From NCBI GenBank assembly GCA_934648845.1, contig CAKUFS010000031.1, forward strand, positions 1 through 23,011: a stretch of 23,011 nucleotides of DNA. Direction: 5' to 3'. Under the pieces are notes generated by a model. It was not told the origin of the DNA, did no database searches, and saw nothing but the letters and a program-made list of their open reading frames with translations. Shown one piece after another: positions 14,366-21,500 of this stretch. Every line of letters begins with the position of its first letter. Within the stretch, counting starts at the first letter, position 1. Origin of the DNA: an uncultured Eggerthellaceae bacterium (GTDB taxonomy: Bacteria; Actinomycetota; Coriobacteriia; Coriobacteriales; Eggerthellaceae). The position numbers were made by a program, and so were the translations under genes.

Positions 14366-14841
14366 TGAAACGAGCTTTGACGCCCGGCACCTTCGACCCC
14401 ATTACCAGCGGTCACATTGAGATCATCAGCCGCGCATCGCGTATTTTCGATGAAGTGATTGTTGCGGTTGCCGCTTCGCCCAAGAAGCAGCCTTTGTTTT
14501 CGCTTGATGAGCGCGTCGTGTTGGCGCGAGAAGCGCTTAAGGGCATGCCGAACGTTCGCGTGGAGCCATTCTGCGGGCTGCTTGTTGATTTCGCGCGCGA
14601 AATGGATGCTCACGTTGCGGTAAAAGGCTTGCGCGCCATTACCGACTTTGAATACGAGTTCCAGCAGACAGCGCTGAACTACCAGCTTGATCCGCACTTG
14701 GAGACCATTTTCATCATGTCTTCGCCCGAGTACATGTACCTTTCGTCCTCGGTTGTGCGCGAAATTGCAAGCTTCAAGGGCGATGTTGCGCAATTCGTGC
14801 CTTCGTGTGTAAACGATGCGCTGAAGGCAAAATTCGCCTAA
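14365..14841 (+). CDS. coaD: Phosphopantetheine adenylyltransferase
   Basis: CoaD transfers AMP from ATP to 4'-phosphopantetheine to give dephospho-CoA, the penultimate step of CoA synthesis. The product has 158 residues, the usual length for the hexameric bacterial enzyme. The nucleotidyltransferase signature TPGTFDPITSGH (6-17) contains the T-x-G-H motif, with Ser15 where most enzymes have Asn. Also visible are SPKKQPLFS (38-46), VKGLRAITDFEYE (86-98) and the second signature LSSSVVREIA (126-135). The start codon overlaps the rsmD stop by one base, so translation is coupled. Confidence 0.95.
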   Translation: MKRALTPGTFDPITSGHIEIISRASRIFDEVIVAVAASPKKQPLFSLDERVVLAREALKGMPNVRVEPFCGLLVDFAREMDAHVAVKGLRAITDFEYEFQQTALNYQLDPHLETIFIMSSPEYMYLSSSVVREIASFKGDVAQFVPSCVNDALKAKFA

Positions 14842-14853
14842 AAGCTCTCGTTT

Positions 14854-14904
14854 CGCACCGTAATTTTCATAATTTGTAAACATTACGTGCTGCTTTGCGG
14901 TGCG
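14854..14904 (+). other. Possible alternative stems after coaD
   Basis: CGCACCG (14854-14860) can pair with CGGTGCG (14898-14904). The same left strand extended to GCACCGTAAT (14855-14864) can instead pair with ATTACGTGC (14882-14890) with one bulged C. The two pairings exclude each other. A T-rich stretch (14915-14926) lies 10 bases or more downstream. This may be a weak terminator or a switching structure; evidence is base pairing only. Confidence 0.3.
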
Positions 14905-14915
14905 GAGCGGTTAAT

Positions 14916-14945
14916 TTTCCTTTTTTACCCTTCTCGTGGTAAAAT
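14916..14945 (+). promoter_or_regulatory. Putative promoter of the SepIVA-like gene with overlapping dyad
   Basis: TAAAAT (14940-14945) is a plausible -10, with a weak -35 TTTCCT (14916-14921) at 18 bases. A perfect 7-bp dyad, TTTTACC (14923-14929) and GGTAAAA (14938-14944), fills the spacer and the -10, as a repressor site would. Transcription would start near 14952, which argues against the in-frame ATG at 14956 and for the ATG at 15007. Confidence 0.4.
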
Positions 14946-15006
14946 CTGAAGGATTATGGATAAGTGGGGGCGCATGCCCTTTTGCTTGATACGAGAAAGG
15001 CCCATC

Positions 15007-15477
15007 ATGGATGAATCGAGCGTCCTTGAACTGCTTGAGGATCTTTCCATTCTTTTGGAGGATGCCAAGCCTGTTTTTGGTAAGAACAACTTGCGTCAGG
15101 TAGACGTGGGCGAGGCTCTTGATATTATCGATGAGATTCGCGATAGGTTCCCGGGCGAGTTTGCCCAGGCGCGTGCCATTGTGCGCGAGCGCCAGAACTT
15201 GCTGGACGATGCCGAGGCGGAAGCAAACCGCATGGTAAGCGATGCTCAGCGTGAAGTCATGACCATTTCCAGCGATACTGAAGTGGTGCGTATTGCGCAT
15301 CAGCAGGCAGATAAGTTGGTTGCCGATGCGCGTGAGTTCGATTATCAGACGCGTGCAGGTGCACAGGCATATGCCGAAGACGTGTTCAACCACGTTGAAC
15401 AGAGTCTGGACACCGTTTTGAATAATGTTCGTCGTTGCCGTGAGCGCATGAACACGCCCACGACGCAGGTTCGATAG
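15007..15477 (+). CDS. SepIVA-like coiled-coil septation protein
   Basis: The 156-residue soluble protein resembles the N-terminal half of mycobacterial SepIVA (Rv2927c), a DivIVA-like septation factor. Shared pattern, as recalled: an opening VLELLEDLSILLEDAK (6-21), then ALDIIDEIRDRFPGEFAQA (37-55) and repeated heptad segments rich in Ala, Glu and Asp (LLDDAEAEANRMVSDAQ, ADKLVADARE) that should form a coiled coil over about 50-140. The mycobacterial protein is about 245 residues, so this one is shorter. In Mycobacterium the gene also stands next to a DUF177 gene and rnc, matching the order here. GAAAGG (14994-14999) precedes the ATG at 15007. A longer start at 14956 would sit only four bases from the predicted transcription start. 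Such proteins are often labelled ATP synthase b-like on coiled-coil grounds; no membrane helix is present. Confidence 0.7.
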   Translation: MDESSVLELLEDLSILLEDAKPVFGKNNLRQVDVGEALDIIDEIRDRFPGEFAQARAIVRERQNLLDDAEAEANRMVSDAQREVMTISSDTEVVRIAHQQADKLVADAREFDYQTRAGAQAYAEDVFNHVEQSLDTVLNNVRRCRERMNTPTTQVR

Positions 15478-15479
15478 CC

Positions 15480-16049
15480 ATGGATACCACGCAAGCCGTA
15501 CAAGACCAGGGCACGGCGCGCATTCATGTTGCCTCCGAGCTGTTCTTGCCGGCGGAAAGCGCTCATTTCCAGGGCGAAGTAGTTCTTCCCGTTATGAAGT
15601 TCGGACCCGATTTGTATACGTTCAACGAGCCTCTTACCTGGGATGTTGACGTAACGAACACCGGTGAGGCGCTGCTTTTGGAAGGTACGTGCGAAGTTTC
15701 GGCGGAAACCGCGTGCGCCCGTTGCGGCGAGCCAGCCGGCGTGCCGCTGTTTGGCGAGATAGAGGGTTATTTCTTCCTGAACGCCGATGAGGTGAGCAAG
15801 GAAGATAAGGAAGAAGACGAATTTGACGTTCTTCCCGATGATCATATCATTGATTTGATGCCCCTTATCCAGGCGGCCATTGTTTTGGATGTTCCGATTA
15901 TTCCGTTGTGCACCGATGATTGCAAGGGCTTGTGCACTACGTGCGGTGCGAACCTGAACGAAGGTCCTTGTGGATGTCAGCATGAAAGCGACGTGAATCC
16001 GAATAGCCCGTTTGCCGCGCTGCAGGGTCTTGTTATTGAAGAAGAGTGA
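15480..16049 (+). CDS. DUF177 protein (YceD-like), upstream of rpmF
   Basis: The 189-residue protein belongs to the YceD/DUF177 family, which almost always precedes rpmF. Plant and bacterial relatives have been linked to 23S rRNA processing or accumulation, so a ribosome-assembly role is likely. Visible features are the CARC pair (C79, C82), an acidic stretch KEDKEEDEFD (107-116) and the conserved C-terminal cysteine motif PLCTDDCKGLCTTCGANLN (142-160) followed by GPCGC. The eight cysteines may bind zinc. The start lies two bases after the SepIVA-like stop, so the two genes are co-transcribed. Promoter sequences inside the gap that follows give rpmF its own start. Confidence 0.88.
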   Translation: MDTTQAVQDQGTARIHVASELFLPAESAHFQGEVVLPVMKFGPDLYTFNEPLTWDVDVTNTGEALLLEGTCEVSAETACARCGEPAGVPLFGEIEGYFFLNADEVSKEDKEEDEFDVLPDDHIIDLMPLIQAAIVLDVPIIPLCTDDCKGLCTTCGANLNEGPCGCQHESDVNPNSPFAALQGLVIEEE

Positions 16050-16075
16050 TTTTTGCGTTACACGGAAAATGGCAC

Positions 16076-16104
16076 TTGAACTGATAAAAGGTTTTTGCTA
16101 GAAT
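16076..16104 (+). promoter_or_regulatory. Strong promoter of rpmF
   Basis: TTGAAC (16076-16081) and TAGAAT (16099-16104) are spaced by 17 bases, and an extended -10 TGC (16096-16098) is present. Transcription should start near 16111 and give a leader of about 68 bases before rpmF. Confidence 0.8.
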
Positions 16105-16133
16105 ACCGTTTCGCGTGTTTATCAACAGTTATT

Positions 16134-16153
16134 CGGGGTTCTGCAAAACCTCG
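16134..16153 (+). other. Stem-loop in the rpmF leader
   Basis: CGGGGTT (16134-16140) pairs with AACCTCG (16147-16153) with one G-U pair around the loop CTGCAA. It lies 11 bases before the AAGGAG ribosome-binding site (16165-16170). It could be a stability or autoregulatory element of the ribosomal-protein mRNA, but only pairing supports this. Confidence 0.35.
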
Positions 16154-16178
16154 GTTTGTTAAAGAAGGAGAATAGGTC

Positions 16179-16358
16179 ATGGCAGTACCTAAGCAACGAA
16201 CTGGCCGCGCCAGCACTCATACTCGTCGTAGCGCTAACGATCGCATCAGCGCTCCTGCTCGCACCGTTTGCCCTCAGTGCGGCGAAGTGAAGCTTCCGCA
16301 TCGCGTATGCCCGAGCTGCGGTTTCTACAAGAACCGTGAGGTCATCGAAGCTGAGTAA
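16179..16358 (+). CDS. rpmF: 50S ribosomal protein L32
   Basis: The 59-residue product reads MAVPKQRTGRASTHTRRS at the N-terminus, the standard L32 opening. It carries a four-cysteine zinc ribbon, CPQC (31-34) and CPSC (44-47), so this is the zinc-containing form. The end GFYKNREVIE is also typical. L32 is a small component of the large subunit near the exit-tunnel side. AAGGAG (16165-16170) lies eight bases before the ATG. The gene has its own strong promoter and is closed by a strong terminator, so it can be transcribed as a single-gene unit as well as from upstream. Confidence 0.97.
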   Translation: MAVPKQRTGRASTHTRRSANDRISAPARTVCPQCGEVKLPHRVCPSCGFYKNREVIEAE

Positions 16359-16383
16359 GCTTTGAACTAAAGAGGTGTCAAGG

Positions 16384-16419
16384 GCCTTCCTTCTCGTTGC
16401 GAGAGGGGAGGCTTTTGTT
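16384..16419 (+). terminator. Strong intrinsic terminator after rpmF
   Basis: A 13-base stem (16384-16396 with 16400-16412, two G-U pairs) closes a three-base TTG loop and is followed by TTTTGTT. It separates rpmF from plsX. Confidence 0.92.
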
Positions 16420-16474
16420 ACATACGATGCATAACGAATTTATGACAATGCCGTTGATTTGCGCTTTGCATGTA

Positions 16475-16502
16475 TTCGGTATGCCAATAAATCTCCTATA
16501 AT
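16475..16502 (+). promoter_or_regulatory. Promoter of plsX
   Basis: A perfect TATAAT lies at 16497-16502. The -35 is weak: TTCGGT (16475-16480) at 16 bases, or ATTCGG at 17. The start near 16509 gives a leader of about 88 bases before plsX. The weak -35 suggests an activator or additional control. Confidence 0.55.
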
Positions 16503-16529
16503 CATCAAATAGTGGAGTCGGCAAATGCT

Positions 16530-16583
16530 GCTGCGTTCTCTTAGAGAAGGGCAGCTTTTTCCGTCTTGGGACGGTTCGTTTTT
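16530..16583 (+). terminator. Two terminator-like hairpins in the plsX leader (attenuator candidate)
   Basis: Hairpin 1 pairs GCTGC (16530-16534) with GCAGC (16551-16555) and, inside, TTCTC (16536-16540) with GAGAA (16544-16548), followed by five T (16556-16560). Hairpin 2 pairs CCGTC (16561-16565) with GACGG (16570-16574) around TTGG, followed by TTCGTTTTT. Both lie between the plsX promoter and its ribosome-binding site (16584-16589). They may attenuate plsX transcription or back up the rpmF terminator. Confidence 0.5.
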
Positions 16584-16596
16584 AAGGAGAACTCAC

Positions 16597-17649
16597 GTGA
16601 CAGAATCCATCACCATTGCCGTTGACGCTATGGGCGGCGACAATGCTCCTTCGGTAGTACTTGCAGGTTGTGCGGCAGCACTGGAAAAAGATCCGAACTT
16701 GCATGTTATCTTGTGCGGCCCGGCCGATGTTGTTGAGCCGTTCGCTGCGAATCATGATCGTTGCGAAGCCGCGGTGGCAACGGAAGTCATTGGCATGGCG
16801 GAGCATCCCGCCGAGGCAGTGCGCAAGAAGAAAAATTCATCCATTAGCGTGGCATGCCGTCTGGTCAAAGAAGGGCGCGCGCAAGGCTTTTATTCCGCAG
16901 GTTCTACGGGCGCTTGTCTTGCTGCCGCAACGCTGATTATGGGGCGCATCAAGGGCATTGCGCGCCCTGCGCTTGCTACGGTGATTCCTTCGCCTGTTCG
17001 CCCGGTTTTGATGTGCGATGTGGGCGCAAACGCCGATTGCAAGCCCGCGTATCTTGTGCAGTTCGCGCAAATGGCATCGGTTTTTGCGGAGTACCTTTTG
17101 CACATTGAGAATCCGCGCGTGGCGCTTTTGAGCATTGGTGAAGAGGAAACAAAGGGCTCCCTGTTCATTCAGGAGTGCCACCAACTGCTCAAGCAGAAGA
17201 TTCCGAACTTTGCCGGCAACGCCGAAGGTGGCGACATCATGGCGGCGAAATTCGACGTATATGTTTGCGATGGCTTCACAGGTAACGTTTGCTTGAAGAC
17301 CATCGAAGGCACGGCGAAGCAGCTGTTCAAGGCTGTTAAGGGCGTTATGACGAAGAACGCGGCATCTAAGCTGGGTTCTTTGGCGCTTTTGAGCGGCTTT
17401 AAGGCTCTGAAGGACTCCATTGATCCTGACATGTTTGGCGGAGCTCCGCTTCTAGGAGTGAAAGGCGCTTGCATTATCGGCCACGGTTCTGCGTCTGAGC
17501 TGGGCATTCAAAACGGCATCGATGCTTCCGTGCAAGTGGTGCGTTCGGGCTTGATTGAGCGTGTTGCGCAGTGGGCTGCCGAGCAAAAAGCGCTTGAGGC
17601 GTCCCAGGAGGCAGCGCAGGAAACATCTTCGGAGGCGTCTCATGAGTGA
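16597..17649 (+). CDS. plsX: Phosphate acyltransferase PlsX
   Basis: PlsX makes acyl phosphate from acyl-ACP and phosphate, feeding PlsY for the first step of phospholipid synthesis; it is a peripheral membrane enzyme. The GTG at 16597 is chosen because AAGGAG (16584-16589) stands seven bases before it and the family start IAVDAMGGDNAP (7-18) follows directly. A longer in-frame start at 16525 would translate the two leader hairpins and has no relatives. The product has 350 residues, close to the family norm, with GSTGA in the core and SIGEEETKG in the middle. The last 25 residues are a Glu/Ala/Ser-rich tail (EASQEAAQETSSEAS) beyond the conserved domain. The 3' end overlaps rnc by 8 bases. Confidence 0.95.
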   Translation: MTESITIAVDAMGGDNAPSVVLAGCAAALEKDPNLHVILCGPADVVEPFAANHDRCEAAVATEVIGMAEHPAEAVRKKKNSSISVACRLVKEGRAQGFYSAGSTGACLAAATLIMGRIKGIARPALATVIPSPVRPVLMCDVGANADCKPAYLVQFAQMASVFAEYLLHIENPRVALLSIGEEETKGSLFIQECHQLLKQKIPNFAGNAEGGDIMAAKFDVYVCDGFTGNVCLKTIEGTAKQLFKAVKGVMTKNAASKLGSLALLSGFKALKDSIDPDMFGGAPLLGVKGACIIGHGSASELGIQNGIDASVQVVRSGLIERVAQWAAEQKALEASQEAAQETSSEASHE

Positions 17650-18553
17650 TGTCCCCGAGTTATTGAATATCACCAGTGAGCAGCGTGAGAAGCTTGATGC
17701 CATGCAGGATATCCTGCAGTATCGTTTCAACAGCGAATCGCTGTTGCTGGCTGCTATCACGCATCCTTCCGCTACCGAAGGTCGCTCGGTAAAATATTCT
17801 TACGAGCGCCTGGAGTTTTTAGGCGATAGCATTTTGGGCGCCATTGTTGCCACGCTGGCATTCCATGAGTATCACGAGATCGACGAGGGCGGCTTGACGC
17901 GCATTAAAGTGGCGCTTGTTTCCGGCTCAAGCTTGTCGGATGTTGCTTCGCATCTTGGCTTTGCCGATTGCATTGTGTTTGGCTTGTCGGAAGCGGGCAC
18001 GGGGCGTCGCGGTCTTCATTCCGCGCTTGAGAACGTGTACGAAGCGACGGTTGCTGCGTTGTATCTTGATGGCGGCTTGGACGCTGCAGTGACGTTTGTA
18101 AAGCGTACGCTTATTCCGCGTATGAGCATTGATATGGCGCGCGAGCCGGAAAATCCCAAGAGCGCGTTGCAGGAAAAACTGCAGGAAGATGGCATCACGC
18201 CCACGTATAAGCTTATCGACACGCAGGGTCCGCCGCATGACCGCACGTTTGTCGCACAGGTTTTCGCAGGTGACAAGGGCCTTGCGCAAGGCACGGGTCG
18301 CACGAAGAAAGAGGCCGAGAGCCAGGCTGCGCGTACCACGCTTGAGCGTTTGGGCGAGTTTTTCGGACTGGGGTTAACGCCCGAGGAAAAAGCCGAGAAA
18401 CAGGCTGCTGCTGCGAGGGCGAAGGCTGATAAGCAGGCCGCTGCTGCGAGGGCGAAGGCGGAAAGGCAAGCTGCCGCCGCGAAGGCGAAGGCGGAAAGGC
18501 AAGCGCGCAAGCAGGGCAATTCTTCTACCGATACCACGCAAACCCAAGGGTAG
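17642..18553 (+). CDS. rnc: Ribonuclease III with Lys/Ala-repeat tail
   Basis: RNase III cuts double-stranded RNA, including rRNA precursors, using Mg2+. The ATG at 17642 has GGAGG (17631-17635) six bases upstream and overlaps the plsX stop; an earlier in-frame start at 17555 lies inside plsX. The product has 303 residues. The catalytic domain shows ERLEFLGDS (55-63; E58 and D62) and ALENVYEATVAALYLDGG (128-145; E134). At the position of E. coli D114 it has Asn131. The double-stranded RNA-binding domain spans about 172-240. Beyond it is an unusual basic tail of three 11-residue repeats of the form K/R-QAAAA-R/K-AKA-D/E (253-285) plus a partial copy. E. coli RNase III has 226 residues and lacks this tail. 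smc follows after five bases. Confidence 0.93.
   Translation: MSDVPELLNITSEQREKLDAMQDILQYRFNSESLLLAAITHPSATEGRSVKYSYERLEFLGDSILGAIVATLAFHEYHEIDEGGLTRIKVALVSGSSLSDVASHLGFADCIVFGLSEAGTGRRGLHSALENVYEATVAALYLDGGLDAAVTFVKRTLIPRMSIDMAREPENPKSALQEKLQEDGITPTYKLIDTQGPPHDRTFVAQVFAGDKGLAQGTGRTKKEAESQAARTTLERLGEFFGLGLTPEEKAEKQAAAARAKADKQAAAARAKAERQAAAAKAKAERQARKQGNSSTDTTQTQG
18398..18496 (+). repeat. Three tandem 33-base repeats at the 3' end of rnc
   Basis: Units 18398-18430, 18431-18463 and 18464-18496 encode KQAAAARAKAD, KQAAAARAKAE and RQAAAAKAKAE. A partial fourth unit (RQA) follows. The copies differ at some silent positions. The array is a candidate for copy-number variation between strains. Confidence 0.9.
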
Positions 18554-18558
18554 CGCCC

Positions 18559-21500
18559 ATGTACTTGAAGTCGCTTTCGCTTAAGGGTTTCAAATCGTTT
18601 GCCGATCGTAGCGTGCTGTCGCTTGAGCCGGGCGTTACGGCCATTGTGGGTCCGAACGGTTCGGGTAAATCGAATATCTCTGACTCCGTTTTGTGGGTTC
18701 TGGGCGAGCGAAACGCCAAGAACCTGCGCGGCCAAGTCATGGAAGACGTGATTTTTGCGGGGTCGTCGGCGCGCAAGTCGGTTGGTGTTGCTGAAGTTGA
18801 TCTGGTACTGGATAACTCCGACGGGTCGCTTCCCGTGGATTATACGGAAGTTTCAGTCACGCGTCGCATGTATCGCAGCGGCGAAAGCGAGTACCTGATC
18901 AATGGTTCGGCAGCGCGTCGCATGGATGTTTTGGACATCCTTCATGACTCCGGTTTGGGCACGGGAACGTATTCCATTATTTCTCAGGGCAATCTCGACT
19001 CTATTCTGCAATCGAAGCCCGAAGATCGTCGTGCCCTTATTGAAGAGGCCGCAGGCGTTTTGAAGCACAAGCAGCGCAAGCTGAAAAGCGAGCGCCGCAT
19101 TGAGCAAATGGAACAGCATCTTGAGCGCGTTCAGGATATCGTGAACGAAGTTTCGCGCCAGTTGGGTCCGCTTGAGCGCAAAGCGAAGAAAGCGGCTACG
19201 TATCAAGATCTCTCTGCCCAGCTCACGCAGCTCAGCTTGAGCCTTGCGGTCGATGATGTGCGTGTTTTGCAGGGAAAATGGAACGATATTTGCGCGCAAA
19301 TTGCTTCGTTGGAGGAGCTTTCGGAGCAGCGCCGTGCTGGCATTGGCCAAGCGGAAGCGGAATCCGAGCGCATTCAGGGGCTTATCCGGAATGGAAGCGA
19401 GAGCTTGACGGAGCTTGCGCGCCAGCATCGTGCAGTGTCCGAGCAAGTTGAGCGCCTGGATTCCCAAGTCATATTGTTCCAGGAAAAACTGCGCAGCGCC
19501 CGCGTTCGCTCAAGTGAGCTGGAAGCGCTTATGGAATCAAACGATCAGCGTGTCAAAACGCTCTCCGTTGAGAATCAGGGTTTTGAGCAGGAGCTTTCCG
19601 AACTGCAGGAGAAGCTTGCCGCCGCTCATTCACGCGTGGACGCACTTGAGCGCGAACATTCTGCAGCTGCTTTGCAACTTTCCGCACTGGAGCGCGATGT
19701 GTTCTCGCATCAGAGTTTGCGCCGCGAAGCGGAAAAAGAAGAGCAGACGATTCGCAACAATTACACGCGTACAAAGGAAAAGCTTGACATGGCGCAAAGT
19801 CGTGCGAGCTTGTTCGATGAGCGCATGGATGGCTTGCAGGAAGCGTTTGACCAGGCCACACAGGCTTATAACGCTTCCTTGGAACAAGGAAGTGTGCTTG
19901 ATGAGCAGCTTGCGGCGGCAACGCGCGAGCAAGATGAAGCACGTATTGCGTTCAATCAGGCGAAGGAGTCTGAGAAACAAGCAAAAAGCGCCCATGATGC
20001 TGCGATTCGCGAAGAGCGTCAGCTTGCTGCTCAGATGATTGCTCTTGAGCAACTTGAGCGGGAGAGCCTTGCGCAGGCTTCTGCTGCCCGCGCTTGGCTT
20101 GAGGACGATCAGCAAAAGCAGCGCCTGGATGTTTCTCCGCTTCTTCATGAAATTAAAGTTGAGCCGGGTTTTGACTTGCTTGTTGAGCGCCTGCTGGATG
20201 CGGATGTTTCGGCGCTTTTGGTAAAAGATGGGGCGTCCGCCGCGAATGTGGCGCGCGAGATGGGTAGCAAGAGTCTTTCAGGGTTGGTCACGCTGCTTTT
20301 GCGCAACGACAGCGCTCGTTTTGGTGTATCTGCTGTTGACTCCGTGCTTCTTCAAGTGAGCAACCGTGAGCTTCTTATCAATCACGTAACGTCTGCGCCG
20401 GCGGCGCAAGAGGCAACGCGTGCGCTGCTGGGCAATGTGGTGGTGTGCAAAGACTTGGCGGATGCGCTTGAACTGCACGGAGTGGCGAAAGCGCCCCTTT
20501 GTGCTGCCACCTTGCAGGGCGATATTGTTTTTCCTGATGGACGCGTTGTTCTAGGAAAAACGGCTGAAAACGAGACCGAAGGTGCCCTGGCTCGTTCTCG
20601 CAGGCTTGAAGCTTTGCGCGAATCGCACCGCAAGAGCTCCCTTGAGCTTGACGGGTGTGCGCAGGCTGCACAGACGGCTGCCGATGCGGTGAAGAAGCTC
20701 CAAGATGCCCTGCTTGAAAAAGGTCAGCAACTTGCGCAGGTGCGCGGCATGGTTTCATCTGCGAAAAACGAGCAAATGCTTGCGAAGAAGCGTCTTGATC
20801 AGGCGAAAAACGAACTAGAAAGCGCGCAGCGTCAGCGCAAAGACGTTCAGCGCACAATTGATCAGGCCACACCCCAAGTCCAGGAATTTCAGGAGTTGCT
20901 GCAAGCTGCGTCTGAAAAAGCGGCGCAGGAAAAGCTTTTGGTAACGCAGAGCCAAGATGCCGTTGCGCCGGCACGCACAAAAGAAGCGCAGTTAGCTCAT
21001 GATCTAGCGGATGCCAAGTTGAAAGAAGCCATGCTCTCAGAGCGTGAAGTGTATCTGCGCCGTGTTTTGCAAACGCGCGCGGAAGAGCTTGAAAAGCTTG
21101 CGGAGTCGGATAAGAAAGCATGCGCGTCGCTTGCCGTGCAGAAGCGCATCGTGCGTCGTGCGGTGCCGCTTATCGCTACGCTGAACGTGTTGGGCGAGTC
21201 GGCGCGCGCTCGTGCTCGCGCGCTTGAGGATGCATCCGAGGAAAAGCAGCATGCGGCGGCTGGAACGCGTCAGCAGGCCGATGAAGCGGCAACGGCGCTG
21301 CGCGAAGCGCGTGCGGCTTACGAGCAGGTAAATGAAGAGCTGGGACAAGTGCGCATTGAGAAGGGGCGCCTTGAGATCCAAGTGGAGTCCAGTGTGTCCC
21401 TGATTGCGAAAGAATACGATTTGCCGCTTGAACAGGCTCTTGAGCTTCCGTCGCTGGAAGATCGTGGTCAGATTGAGCAAGAAGTGTTCGCTTTGAAGCG

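Noticed and set aside
14956..15006. Earlier start of the SepIVA-like gene
   Set aside because: It lies about four bases from the predicted transcription start, its AAGGA is only two bases away, and the conserved family sequence begins after 15007.
16525..16596. N-terminal extension of PlsX starting at ATG 16525
   Set aside because: It would translate the two leader hairpins. The GTG at 16597 has a good AAGGAG at proper spacing and begins at the conserved PlsX N-terminus.
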